Shown piece after piece: positions 1 through 10,986 of a stretch of DNA of 64,000 nt. The position numbers were made by a program, and so were the translations under genes. The first letter of the stretch is position 1; the number at the start of each line of letters is the position of its first letter. The notes beneath the pieces are model-generated. The model did no database searches. It saw only the letters and a list, made by a program, of their open reading frames with translations, and had not been told where the DNA came from. The DNA comes from Stutzerimonas stutzeri (GTDB taxonomy: Bacteria > Pseudomonadota > Gammaproteobacteria > Pseudomonadales > Pseudomonadaceae), in assembly GCF_002890915.1 (NCBI RefSeq), contig NZ_POUT01000007.1, positions 1-64,000 of the forward strand, in the 5' to 3' direction.

Positions 1-1
1 C

Positions 2-109
2 GCTGGCAAGAAGAGCAAGGTTGCCATCGTGGCCTGCATGCGCAAGCTGCTGGTGATTCTGAATGCCATGATCCGGGATAAAGCGCACTTCCATACGCAA
101 ATTGCTTGA
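2..109 (+). CDS. IS110-family transposase, C-terminal end (cut by window edge)
   Basis: The window opens inside a reading frame that gives 35 residues before a TGA stop. The peptide, with GKKSKVAIVACMRKLL followed by LNAMIRDK, matches the conserved C-terminal tail of IS110/IS902-type (DEDD) transposases, which insert elements without making long terminal repeats. The N-terminal catalytic part lies outside the window, so it cannot be seen whether the element is intact. No terminal inverted repeat is expected for this family and none was seen just downstream. Identification rests on a short but characteristic tail. Confidence 0.7.
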   Translation, partial: AGKKSKVAIVACMRKLLVILNAMIRDKAHFHTQIA

Positions 110-804
110 CGCCGAACACGGTTGCTCGTTCCGGCGCCGCTCCGGGGGCCGTCACGATGGGACGTCCCTACCCCGGCGGCCCCTTCCATCGTTCCTCGCT
201 CGGCGTCCTGCCTCGCGTCCCCCTGCGCGACACCTCCACTCGGCCTCCTGACGGGAGCGGAGTCCGAGTTGCCTGGAAGATCAAAGTTTTCTCTTTTCTC
301 TTTTCTCTTTTCTCTTTTCTCTTTTCTCTTTTCTCTTTTCTCTTTTCGCTTTTTGCTCAATGCACGAACTATCAGGCGACGCTCAACGCCCCTTCAGGAG
401 GGTGAGCGGAATCGTTGCGTAGGGGGTTGAGCGGCATGGACGTCCCTTCGCGGCGTGCCCCTGGAGCGGCGATGGAGCGAAACGGAGCGTAGCGGAGTAA
501 CAGCCGCAGGCTGGCCCGGAGGGCGAGCGAAGCGAGTAACGAACCCTGCGCGAAGCGCAGGGCCGTATGCAGGGGCAAGCGTTTTTGCTTACTTTTTTCG
601 CGACTGAAAAAAGTGAGTCGCCCAGCAGGGCGAAACCAAGCTCTCAAGCAACTCGTTAATCGCCAATGAAAGCAAAACTTTCATTCAACACACCCAAACT
701 TGCCAGTCCGGTGTCAAGCAGCCTGTCCCCATGCAATGCGAAGAACCTTTTTTATGGGAGATCGCAATGCCTGGCCTCTTGAAGAGCGGCAGCTGCCGCC
801 CCGA
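110..804. other. Non-coding stretch after the IS110 tail
   Basis: No credible gene is seen here. The open frames crossing it are low complexity and owe their length to the pyrimidine heptamer tract. A perfect 9-bp inverted repeat (arms 591-599 and 606-614, loop of 6) combines a T run and an A run and could act as a terminator-like hairpin in either direction. The surrounding sequence (about 470-660) resembles interspersed intergenic sequence common in Pseudomonas genomes, but this is a recollection, not a search result. Confidence 0.5.
287..347. repeat. Tandem heptamer tract, 8 perfect copies of TTTTCTC
   Basis: Eight perfect copies (287-342) are followed by two decayed copies. Positions 287-347 are 61 consecutive pyrimidines on this strand. 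Because TTTTCTC read backwards is the same repeat in another phase, the tract is also a mirror repeat, the geometry needed for intramolecular triplex (H-DNA). The copy number is likely to vary by slippage. No gene start lies close enough to show that it controls expression. Confidence 0.9.
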
Positions 805-2103
805 TCAGGGCTGGGCGCGCAGCTGACCCAGCAGCTCCTGGGTGGGATGCCCGTCGGCCGGCCAGCCCAGCCGTTGCTGGAAACCGCGGATGGCCCGGCG
901 TGTATTGGCGCCGATGATGCCGTCCGGCGTGCCGGCATCGAAGCCCTGGGCCAGCAGGCGCTCCTGCAGTTCCAGGCGCTCGGAGCGGCTCAACGGTTGT
1001 TCGCCGCGCGGCCAGCTGGCGGCCACTCGACCTCTGCCCTGGAAGCTTTCGGATAGCAGGCCGATGGCCAGCGCATAGGCCGAGGAGTTGTTGTAGCGCA
1101 GGATGGCGCGGAAATTGTCGAGGATGAGGAACGCCGGGCCGCGATGCCCGGCCGGCAGCAGCAGGCTGGCGCTGGCCTCGTCGCGGCCGCTGGGCAGGCC
1201 GCGCAGGCCGAGGCGGCGCCAGTCGGCCAGTGGCTTGCGTATCTCGTTGTCGGCCAGGGCGTAGTCGAAGCCCGTCGGCAGTTGCACCTCGAACCCCCAG
1301 GGCTGGCCCTGTTTCCAGCCGGATGCCTGCAGGTAATGCGCCGCCGAGGCAAGGGCATCGACGGGGCTGTTCCAGATATCGCGCCGGCCGTCGCCGTCGA
1401 AATCCACCGCATGGGTGTTGTAGGTGGTCGGGATGAACTGGGTCTGGCCCATGGCGCCGGCCCAGGAGCCGCGCATCTGCTGCACGGTGATGTCGCCGTG
1501 CTGGAGAATCTCCAGGGCGGCGATCAGCTGGCTCTTGGCGAAGGCGGGGCGCCTGCCCTCGTGGGCGAGGGTGGCCAGCGAGCGGATCACCGATTTGTCG
1601 CCCATGATCTGGCCGAAGCTGCTTTCCAGGCCCCAGACTGCGACCAGTGTTTCGCGGTCGACAGCGTAACGGGCTTCGATCTTGTCCAGGCTGGCAGCGT
1701 GTTCGTCGAGCAGGCGCTGGCCGCTGCGCACGCGCTGTGGCGAGATGGCGCCTTCCAGGTACTGCCAGACCGGCCGGGTGAATTCCGGCTGGCTGCGGTC
1801 CGCCTCGATCACGGCAGGATCGGGGCGCACGCCGGCGAAGGCCCGGTCGAAGGTTTCCGCGGAGATGCCGGCGGCCAGCGCTTCGACGCGAAACTGTTCG
1901 CGCCACTGGCTGAAGCTGGGTTGCGTGGACTCCGTTTGGGCGTCGACGACGGGGCTGTCGCTACGTTGGCTGGTCGAGGCGGATGCGTTGCGGACCAGCT
2001 CGGTCCGGGCGAGCGGTTCGGCAGCACAGGCGACCACCAGGCTCATCGCCGAGGCGGCGACCAGGGTGCGCAGCAGCAGAACGGGAACGAAGGTGTAATA
2101 CAT
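805..2103 (-). CDS. sltB3: Lytic murein transglycosylase with peptidoglycan-binding domain (SltB3-type lipoprotein)
   Basis: A 432-residue enzyme that cleaves the MurNAc-GlcNAc bond of peptidoglycan to give 1,6-anhydro-MurNAc. The ATG at 2103 was chosen because it gives a lipoprotein signal: hydrophobic residues 6-25 ending in LVVAC, acylated Cys26. A longer in-frame start would bury this signal and run through the arfA gene. The MltB-like SLT_2 domain follows (about 64-360), with the catalytic glutamate in WGLESSFG (Glu160) and the substrate-groove motif GAMGQTQFIP. A PG_binding_1 domain fills about 370-430. Domain order and position next to arfA and holA fit P. aeruginosa PA3992 (SltB3, from memory). 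It probably acts in the periplasm, anchored to a membrane. Confidence 0.88.
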   Translation of the reverse strand: MYYTFVPVLLLRTLVAASAMSLVVACAAEPLARTELVRNASASTSQRSDSPVVDAQTESTQPSFSQWREQFRVEALAAGISAETFDRAFAGVRPDPAVIEADRSQPEFTRPVWQYLEGAISPQRVRSGQRLLDEHAASLDKIEARYAVDRETLVAVWGLESSFGQIMGDKSVIRSLATLAHEGRRPAFAKSQLIAALEILQHGDITVQQMRGSWAGAMGQTQFIPTTYNTHAVDFDGDGRRDIWNSPVDALASAAHYLQASGWKQGQPWGFEVQLPTGFDYALADNEIRKPLADWRRLGLRGLPSGRDEASASLLLPAGHRGPAFLILDNFRAILRYNNSSAYALAIGLLSESFQGRGRVAASWPRGEQPLSRSERLELQERLLAQGFDAGTPDGIIGANTRRAIRGFQQRLGWPADGHPTQELLGQLRAQP

Positions 2104-2165
2104 GCACCACTCTCGAAAGGCGTCATCGGCCGCAGACCTTATCACGCTTTCGGTGGCTTGGGTTT

Positions 2166-2324
2166 TCAGGCCGTCAGAAGGACCGAAGCCTCCCAGTGGG
2201 TGGACTGGGAGGCTTCGCGGCGGTAGCTGCCTTTGCCTTTCTTCGGCGTTTCCTGGCGGCTGCGGAACAGTGGTTGCGCCACCAGGCGCTTGGCCTTGTT
2301 CGGCCGTTTTCGACTCTTGCTCAT
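2166..2324 (-). CDS. arfA: Alternative ribosome-rescue factor ArfA
   Basis: A 52-residue basic protein. It contains PLFRSRQE followed by KKGKGSYRREA and ends near HWEAS, matching the ArfA family core (E. coli has PLFRQR, KKGKGSYMRK and NWEAS). ArfA releases ribosomes stalled on mRNAs without a stop codon by recruiting RF2, as a back-up to tmRNA. The gene lies on the same strand as holA (upstream) and sltB3 (downstream). A strong hairpin is embedded in its last third, as in E. coli, where it makes arfA mRNA itself non-stop. The start is the ATG at 2324; an AGAGG lies 9-13 bases upstream. The length (52 versus about 72 in E. coli) is short but ends after the conserved WEAS. Confidence 0.87.
   Translation of the reverse strand: MSKSRKRPNKAKRLVAQPLFRSRQETPKKGKGSYRREASQSTHWEASVLLTA
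2184..2217 (-). promoter_or_regulatory. Hairpin inside the arfA coding sequence
   Basis: A perfect 14-bp inverted repeat (arms 2184-2197 and 2204-2217, 6-base loop) lies inside arfA, over the codons for EASQSTHWEAS. In E. coli an equivalent stem is cut by RNase III or causes termination, producing truncated non-stop arfA mRNA whose product is degraded when tmRNA works. No T run follows the stem here, so cleavage is more likely than intrinsic termination. Its presence in the same codons supports the arfA call. Confidence 0.8.
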
Positions 2325-2515
2325 GTACTTGCCCTCTGGCTGGCCCGGATTCGGGCGAGGGCATCATAGGCATTGTGCAAAAAATGTCCAGATCTAGAGG
2401 CGCAAGCGTGAAATAGGCCTCTTCGGAGCGATGCTCTTAGGCTTGAAGTTTCGGGCTTGGCAGTCCTGCCGGGCCTCCCACAAAAGCGGTCCGTACACAC
2501 CGCCGAGCCCCGCTG

Positions 2516-3544
2516 CTAGATTCCGATCCGCCGTCCGCTCAGTTGCAGGCAGATATTGGCCAGGCCGATCCACGGATCGCCCTCGGCCTGGCCCTTGATC
2601 TGTGCATCGACGCGCTGCGCATCCATCAGCAGCTGGCTCCAGCGTGCGGCGCTATGGCGTTGCAGGGCCTTGGCGAGCAGTGGGCGGCGCTTGTCCCAGA
2701 CCGGTGGGCGGGCCTGGCTGAAGGCCCGTTCGAGCGGGATGCCCTGGTTGTATTGCTGGGCGATGTTGGCCAGCAGGCGCAGCTCGCGGGCCAGTGCCCA
2801 GAGAATCACCGGCGCCTCGACGCCCTCGCCACGCAGGCCTTCGAGCATGTGCAGCGCGTGCGCCGCCTGGCCGTGCAGGGCGGCGTCGATCAGGCCGAAG
2901 ACGTCGTAGCGGGCGCTGTCGGCCACCGCGGCCTGCACGGTATCGGCACTGACCTGGGCGCCCTCGGCGAGCAGCTTGAGCTTCTCGATTTCCTGGGCGG
3001 CCGCCAGCAGGTTGCCTTCGACCCGGGCGGCGATCAGTTCGACCGCTTCCTGGTCGGCGGACAGCCCGGCCTGGGCCAGGCGCTGGCGAATCCATTGCGG
3101 CAGCTGTGCGGCATCCACCGGCCAGATCTGCAGGAACTGCACGTCCTTGCCGTCGATCAGCGCCTTGGCCCACTTGCTCTTCTGCGTGCTGCCGTCGAGC
3201 TTGGGCAGGCTGATCAGCAACACGGTGTCTTCCGCGGGGCGGGCCAGGTATTCCAGCAGCGCCGCGGCGCCCTTGTCGCCGGGCTTGCCGTTGGGAATGC
3301 GCAATTCGAGCAGGCGCCTCTCGGCGAACAGCGAAAGGCTGGCGCCGGCCTCGATCAGCTGGTTCCAGTCGAAGCCGCTTTCCACGTTGAATACCTGGCG
3401 CTCGCTGAAGCCCTGCGCGCGAGTCGCACTGCGAATGGTGTCGCAGGCTTCCTGGCAGAGCAGGTGCTCGTCGCCGCACACTACATAGACCGGTGCCAGG
3501 GTGCCTTGCAGGTGCTTGCCGAGTTGGGCGGGAGACAGCTTCAT
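2516..3544 (-). CDS. holA: DNA polymerase III delta subunit
   Basis: A 342-residue protein of the HolA family, the clamp-loader subunit that opens the beta sliding clamp. The N-terminus (MKLSPAQLGKHLQG, then PVYVVCGDEHLL) and the central LLLISLPKLDGSTQKSKW-like segment are typical of delta, as are the length and the C-terminal collar-domain helices. It follows lptE and leuS on the same strand, the usual leuS-lptE-holA order, with 34 bases between lptE and holA, so the three are probably co-transcribed. The start is the ATG at 3544. Confidence 0.95.
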   Translation of the reverse strand: MKLSPAQLGKHLQGTLAPVYVVCGDEHLLCQEACDTIRSATRAQGFSERQVFNVESGFDWNQLIEAGASLSLFAERRLLELRIPNGKPGDKGAAALLEYLARPAEDTVLLISLPKLDGSTQKSKWAKALIDGKDVQFLQIWPVDAAQLPQWIRQRLAQAGLSADQEAVELIAARVEGNLLAAAQEIEKLKLLAEGAQVSADTVQAAVADSARYDVFGLIDAALHGQAAHALHMLEGLRGEGVEAPVILWALARELRLLANIAQQYNQGIPLERAFSQARPPVWDKRRPLLAKALQRHSAARWSQLLMDAQRVDAQIKGQAEGDPWIGLANICLQLSGRRIGI

Positions 3545-3578
3545 GGGGAGTGACGGGGACCGGCGGCCCCCGTGCGCA

Positions 3579-4184
3579 TCACTGAATGGGCAGCTGGACG
3601 GGGGATTGTTGCGGCTGCGCCTCCTGGGCGCGGCGTGCGGCGTCCAGTGCCTCGGCTTCGGCGCGGGCCCGGGTCTCGGCTTCCTGCTGCAGGCGGTCGA
3701 GTTGCGCCGGGGTGATGCGCTGGATGCGCATGACCAGCTGCTGGAGGATTTCGCGGCGCATTTCCTGGCGCAGCTGGTCGCCTTCCTGGGACGAGCCGAT
3801 CAGGTTGTTGCTGTCGTGCACGTAGACCTTCTGCACCTCGACGCTGTCTTCGAGCAGCAGCAGGTTCTGCGGGCCGCGGAATTCGTAGTCGAGCACGCTG
3901 GTCAGCTCGTACTCGGCGCTGCGTGCCGAGCTGGTGTAGCTGGCGGTGCGCTGGCGGGTCTGCTCGTTGGCGAGGTTGAGGCTGTACTTGGCACCGGGAT
4001 GGACGCGCACGTCATTGCTTTCGAGCAGCGCCCCGAGTTGCTGCACCGTCTCACCGTAGCTGTTGCGCGCCTGCAGGTCGATTTCCTTGAGGCCGAACTC
4101 CACGTCGCCGGTACCGCGCAGCTGGAAGCCGCAGGCACTCAGCAGCAGGCTCAGGCCCAGTACCACCAGATTCCGTTTGATCAT
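3579..4184 (-). CDS. lptE: LPS-assembly lipoprotein LptE
   Basis: A 201-residue outer-membrane lipoprotein. Residues 6-17 form a hydrophobic signal that ends in LLLSAC, with acylated Cys18 followed by GFQLRG, the hallmark start of mature LptE. LptE plugs the LptD barrel and helps deliver lipopolysaccharide to the cell surface. The C-terminus is rich in Ala, Glu and Gln (about 165-200), as in Pseudomonas LptE. The start at 4184 is fixed by the signal peptide. It sits 44 bases after leuS and 34 before holA in one operon. Confidence 0.93.
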   Translation of the reverse strand: MIKRNLVVLGLSLLLSACGFQLRGTGDVEFGLKEIDLQARNSYGETVQQLGALLESNDVRVHPGAKYSLNLANEQTRQRTASYTSSARSAEYELTSVLDYEFRGPQNLLLLEDSVEVQKVYVHDSNNLIGSSQEGDQLRQEMRREILQQLVMRIQRITPAQLDRLQQEAETRARAEAEALDAARRAQEAQPQQSPVQLPIQ

Positions 4185-4228
4185 CTTGTTATCCCCTTGC
4201 AGGCCCGGCGCGAGGCGCCGGGGCCGGA

Positions 4229-7054
<2,826 letters not shown>

Positions 7055-7097
7055 CTACGCTTGATTCAAGGGGGGGGATGAATACGAGGTGAGTTTG

Positions 7098-7547
7098 ATG
7101 GAAAGAGAGTCCCAAGCGGAGGAAAACAATCTCTACGCGCGGGTACTGCAGCGATTGAGCCTGGCGCTGCAGGAGGCGGAACGTGATGCCGGTGGTGGTC
7201 CAGGCGTGTCCGGCGAGCTGGAGGTACGTGGGTTGACCCCGGCGGAGTTCGAGCTGATCCGTGCCTATCTGCAACGCGATTCCCAGTGGTTGTCCGGTTG
7301 GCATGCCGCCGCCGAGGAGCAGGCGCACCTGTCGCGTCAGGCGCTGCGTCCTGGCGTGCGTGGCACCAGCCGTCAGCGTCACAATGGCCGCAAGCATGCG
7401 CCACTGGCCTTGAAGCAGGCGCTCAGCTGCGCCCTGTGCAACACCGAAGTGCCCTGGCCCGAGGGGGCGGGACCGGCCATGTGCCCAGCCTGCGGCTCGC
7501 AGTTGTTGCGTGCCCGACAGCGCCTGCATACCTATCCGCGTCACTAG
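7098..7547 (+). CDS. YbeL-like zinc-ribbon protein (DUF1451 family)
   Basis: A 149-residue soluble protein divergent from leuS. The helical, acidic N-terminal part (1-80) is followed by a zinc ribbon with CALC (Cys111, Cys114) and CPAC (Cys129, Cys132). E. coli carries a protein of similar build, YbeL, next to leuS, and the gene beside leuS in P. aeruginosa (PA3986, from memory) is its counterpart. Function is unknown. The ATG at 7098 was preferred over a GTG three codons upstream because GAGGTGA (7086-7092) is correctly spaced from the ATG. Confidence 0.72.
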   Translation: MERESQAEENNLYARVLQRLSLALQEAERDAGGGPGVSGELEVRGLTPAEFELIRAYLQRDSQWLSGWHAAAEEQAHLSRQALRPGVRGTSRQRHNGRKHAPLALKQALSCALCNTEVPWPEGAGPAMCPACGSQLLRARQRLHTYPRH

Positions 7548-7660
7548 GAGGACTGTTGCCGTATCGTCGCGAGCCGTGAACGAGACGGCAATGGGGCCGC
7601 CCGTCCCCGACAAATGCCGCTGCGACAGGTAGAGTGGCGGCATTGACCGGGGGAGGCGGG

Positions 7661-8434
7661 ATGCCGATTCGTTATTTCTTCAAGCAACTGCTGCTGCCGC
7701 CTGGCGGCCTGCTGTTCCTGTTGCTGCTGGGCTGGTGGCTGCGCCGGCGTGCGCCGCGGCTGGCGGCGCTGTGTTTCGTCACGGGCTTCGGCGGGCTGTG
7801 GTTGATGAGCCTGCCGGTGGTGGTGGAATGGGCGGCGCGGGCGATCGAACGCGAGCCGGCGTTGAGCACGGCGCAATGGCCGGGCCTGCGCGGGCAGGCC
7901 GGCGCCATCGTGGTGCTGGGGGCCGGGCGGGAGCAGGCCGATCCGGCCTGGGGCGGCGATCAGCCGAGCTATGTCGCCCTCGAGCGCCTGCGCTATGCCG
8001 CGCGCCTGGCGAAGGCCTCCGGCCTGCCGATTCTCACCAGCGGCGGCCTCCACTATGGCCAGCCGCCGAGCGAGGCGATGCTCGGTGCCGATGTGTTGCA
8101 GCGGGATTTCAGCGTGCCGACCCGTTGGCTCGAGGAGCGTAGCCGCACCACCTGGGAGAATGCCGTGCTCAGTGCCGAAATGCTGCGTGCCGCTGGCGTC
8201 GAGACGGTGGTGCTGGTGACGTCGGCGGCACACATGCCGCGTTCGCGCTGGTGCTTCGAGCAGAACGGCCTCGAGGTGATCGCTGCGCCGATGGGCTTCA
8301 TGGGTGCGCACAACGCGCGCCCGCTGGGCGGTTGGCTGCCGGAGGCCAAGGCCTTCTGGCAGAACGGCATGCTGCTCAACGAGGCCGTCGGGATGCTGGT
8401 GTACCCGCTCGTCTACGGCGCAGAGGACGAGTGA
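7661..8434 (+). CDS. YdcF/ElyC-like DUF218 membrane protein
   Basis: A 257-residue protein with two N-terminal membrane segments (about 10-27 and 33-55) and a DUF218 domain (about 80-250). Typical DUF218 motifs are GAIVVLGAG (81-89), SGGLHYGQPPSEA (127-139), RTTWENA (162-168) and TSAAHMPRS (187-195). In E. coli the relative ElyC influences envelope and peptidoglycan integrity, but the reaction is not established. The start at 7661 follows GGGAGGCGGG. It runs toward lnt, with an inverted repeat element between them. Confidence 0.8.
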   Translation: MPIRYFFKQLLLPPGGLLFLLLLGWWLRRRAPRLAALCFVTGFGGLWLMSLPVVVEWAARAIEREPALSTAQWPGLRGQAGAIVVLGAGREQADPAWGGDQPSYVALERLRYAARLAKASGLPILTSGGLHYGQPPSEAMLGADVLQRDFSVPTRWLEERSRTTWENAVLSAEMLRAAGVETVVLVTSAAHMPRSRWCFEQNGLEVIAAPMGFMGAHNARPLGGWLPEAKAFWQNGMLLNEAVGMLVYPLVYGAEDE

Positions 8435-8447
8435 GGGAGCTGGGGGC

Positions 8448-8585
8448 GCGTAGGTTGGGTTGAGCTTCGCGAAGCCCAACGAACGAGGCCGCAGGCGGCG
8501 GAGTCGTTGCGTCGTGGGTGCGTTCTAGCGAGCTCGGCCCTGCAAAGTCGGGCTTCGCTGCTTCGCGGCTCAACCCAGCCTACGC
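8448..8585. repeat. Inverted-repeat element between the DUF218 gene and lnt
   Basis: An 18-bp imperfect inverted repeat (8448-8465 and 8568-8585; one mismatch) bounds about 138 bases with internal short dyads around TTCGCGAA. The same TAGGTTGGGTTGAG sequence appears again near 14742-14756. The structure resembles a small non-autonomous or REP-type element. The right arm overlaps the lnt stop codon. Confidence 0.6.
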
Positions 8586-10088
8586 CTTGCGTCTGGCCAG
8601 CGCCCAGCCCAGCAGCAGGCCGCAGACCGCGATCAGCGGCCACGAGCGCCAGCGCAGGTAGGGCGTCAGGCCCTGCATCGGCGTGACCTCGCCGTAGAGC
8701 ACGGCCTGCTCGAACTGCGGGATCTGCTCGGTGATGTGCCCCTGGGGGTCAATCAGCACGGTGATGCCGTTGTTGGTGGCGCGGATCATCCAGCGACCGG
8801 CTTCCAGGGCGCGCATCTGCGCCATCTGCAGGTGCTGCAGCGGGCCGATGGAGCGGCCGAACCAGGCGTCGTTGCTCACCGTCAGCAGCAGGTCGCTCTG
8901 CGCCGCGAGGCCGGCGGCGAATTCCGGGTAGACCACTTCGTAGCAGATGTAGGGCGCGACCTGCAGGCCCTTGGCCTGCAGCAGCGGCTGCCCCGGCTCG
9001 CCGCGGGCGAAGTCCGACATCGGCAGGTCGAAGAAGGCGATCAGCCCGCGCAGCAGCTCCTGCAGCGGCACGTATTCGCCGAACGGCACCAGCTTCTGCT
9101 TGAGGTAGGTGCCCGCGCCGACGCCGGTGGTGGTCAGGCCGTTGTAGTAGCGCAGCTCGCCTTCCGCGTTCGGCTGGCGCACCGGCACGCCGGTGATCAG
9201 CGCCGCGTCGCGCTGTTCGGCGAAGCCGGCCATCATCGACAGGTAGCCCTCGGCATGTTCCTTGAGGATCGGCACCGCGGTTTCCGGCCAGACGATCAGG
9301 TCCGCCGGGCGGCTGCGGAAGGTCATGTCGCGGTAGAGCAGCAGCTGCATCTCCAGCTTCTTCGGGTCCCACTTGATGCTCTGCGCGACGTTGCCCTGTA
9401 CCGCGGCGACGGTCAGCGCCTCGCCCTTGGCGCTGGTCCAGGCCTGGCCCTCGAGCGCCAGGCCCGCCAGCCACGGCGCGATCAGCAGCACGGCGCCCGC
9501 GGCCAGGCGCGGCTTGTCGGCCCGCAGCCGTGGCAGCGCGATCAGCAGTGCGGCGCTGAGGGCGATGACGAAGCTCAGCAGCCAGACCCCACCGAGCGGC
9601 GCCAGCCCGGCCAGCGGGCCGTCGAGCTGGCTGTAGCCGCTATAGAGCCAGGGAAAGCCGGTGAGAATCCAGCCGCGCAGCGCATCCAGCGCCAGCCAGA
9701 GCGCGGCGAAGGCCAGCGCATCGCCCAGCGGCGTATGGCGATTGCGCAGCAGGCGCGCCCAGATCCAGCCGAGCAGGGCGAAGAACAGCGCCAGACCGGC
9801 GACGAAGCCCAGCGTCAGCAGGCCCGCCAGTGCCGGCGAGGCAGCGCCGAAATCGTGGATGCTGACGTAGACCCAGCTGACGCCGGAGGCGAACAGGCCG
9901 AAACCGTAGCACCAGCCGCGCTGCGCCGCCTGTTTCGGCGCGACTTCACCCAGCCCGAGGTAGAGCAGGGCGATGGACAGCAACGCCAGTGGCCAGAGGT
10001 CGAACGGTGCCAGCGACAGGGTGGTCAGCGTGCCGGCCGCCAGCGCCAGCAGGTTGCCCGGCCAGCCGGGGCGGATGATCCAGTGCAT
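8580..10088 (-). CDS. lnt: Apolipoprotein N-acyltransferase
   Basis: A 502-residue inner-membrane enzyme that adds the third acyl chain to the N-terminal Cys of lipoproteins. About seven hydrophobic segments fill residues 10-215, then a periplasmic nitrilase-type domain (about 225-470). The catalytic triad is readable: Glu269 in WPETAVP, Lys332 in QKLVPFGEY, Cys382 in ICYEVVYPE, very close to E. coli numbering (267, 335, 387). A last membrane segment lies near 480-498. The start at 10088 (MHWIIRPGW) was chosen because the longer frame overlaps corC. Forms the usual corC-lnt pair. Confidence 0.95.
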   Translation of the reverse strand: MHWIIRPGWPGNLLALAAGTLTTLSLAPFDLWPLALLSIALLYLGLGEVAPKQAAQRGWCYGFGLFASGVSWVYVSIHDFGAASPALAGLLTLGFVAGLALFFALLGWIWARLLRNRHTPLGDALAFAALWLALDALRGWILTGFPWLYSGYSQLDGPLAGLAPLGGVWLLSFVIALSAALLIALPRLRADKPRLAAGAVLLIAPWLAGLALEGQAWTSAKGEALTVAAVQGNVAQSIKWDPKKLEMQLLLYRDMTFRSRPADLIVWPETAVPILKEHAEGYLSMMAGFAEQRDAALITGVPVRQPNAEGELRYYNGLTTTGVGAGTYLKQKLVPFGEYVPLQELLRGLIAFFDLPMSDFARGEPGQPLLQAKGLQVAPYICYEVVYPEFAAGLAAQSDLLLTVSNDAWFGRSIGPLQHLQMAQMRALEAGRWMIRATNNGITVLIDPQGHITEQIPQFEQAVLYGEVTPMQGLTPYLRWRSWPLIAVCGLLLGWALARRKA

Positions 10089-10137
10089 GGGGTTTCCTTC
10101 GCGAAGACGATCGGGGCGCTCGGGCGTCTCGATCGCT

Positions 10138-10977
10138 TCAGTCGTTGAGCCGGCTGAAGCGCAGCATGTGCACGCGGCGGCTGTCGGCATTGAGCACGCG
10201 CACGCGGAAGCCGTCGATCTCGGTGACTTCGTTGCGCTTGGGCAGATGGCCGAAGGTGCTCATCACTAGGCCGGCGACGGTGTCGAACTCGTCGTCGGGG
10301 AAGGCGCTGCCGAAGTACTCGTTGAAGCTGTCGATCGGCGTCAGCGCCTTGACCAGGAAGTCGCCGCTGGGCAGCGGGCGGATGTAGCTGTCTTCCTCGA
10401 CGTCATGCTCGTCCTCGATGTCGCCGACGATCTGCTCCAGCACGTCCTCGATGGTCACCAGGCCGGCCACGCCGCCGTATTCGTCGATGACGATGGCCAT
10501 GTGGTTGTGGTTGGCGCGGAATTCGCGCAGCAGCACGTTGAGGCGCTTGGATTCGGGCACGAAGGTGGCCGGGCGCAGCAGGTCCTTGATGTCGAAGCTG
10601 TGCTGGTCGTCCTTGAGGATCAGCGGCAGCAGGTCCTTGGCCAACAGCACGCCGATCACTTCGTCGAGGCTCTCGCCGATCACCGGGTAGCGCGAATGGG
10701 CGGCCGAGATGATCGCCGGGAGGAATTCCTTCGGCGACTGGTCGGCCTTGATGCTGATCACCTGCGAGCGCGGCACCATGATGTCGCGCACCTGCAGGTC
10801 GGCGACCTGGATGGCGCCTTCGACGATGGCCAGTGCCTCGTTGTCGAGCAGCTTGTTCTGGTGGGCTTCGCGCAGGATTTCCAGCAGTTCCTGGCGGTTT
10901 TTCGGCTCATGGGCAAAAGCCTGGGTGATTTTTTCCAGCCAGGTCTTCTGCCCGCTGATCGATCGATCTTCGCTCAT
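10138..10977 (-). CDS. corC: CorC/HlyC family CBS-domain protein (YbeX)
   Basis: A 279-residue cytoplasmic protein. Two CBS domains (about 65-190; motifs DIMVPRSQV and VIDEYGGVAGLVTIEDVLEQIVG) precede a CorC_HlyC transporter-associated domain (about 205-275). The family has been linked to magnesium/cobalt efflux and, for YbeX in E. coli, to ribosome metabolism. It sits in the conserved run ybeZ-ybeY-corC-lnt, 9 bases after ybeY, so co-transcription is likely. Confidence 0.92.
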   Translation of the reverse strand: MSEDRSISGQKTWLEKITQAFAHEPKNRQELLEILREAHQNKLLDNEALAIVEGAIQVADLQVRDIMVPRSQVISIKADQSPKEFLPAIISAAHSRYPVIGESLDEVIGVLLAKDLLPLILKDDQHSFDIKDLLRPATFVPESKRLNVLLREFRANHNHMAIVIDEYGGVAGLVTIEDVLEQIVGDIEDEHDVEEDSYIRPLPSGDFLVKALTPIDSFNEYFGSAFPDDEFDTVAGLVMSTFGHLPKRNEVTEIDGFRVRVLNADSRRVHMLRFSRLND

Positions 10978-10986
10978 GTCGTTGAC

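Noticed and set aside
106..430. Two overlapping open frames rich in FSLFSFL repeats
   Set aside because: They are translations of the TTTTCTC tract; no start signal or domain.
2104..2373. N-terminal extension of the lytic transglycosylase by about 90 residues
   Set aside because: The extension has no similarity and covers the arfA gene; the ATG at 2103 gives a clean lipoprotein signal.
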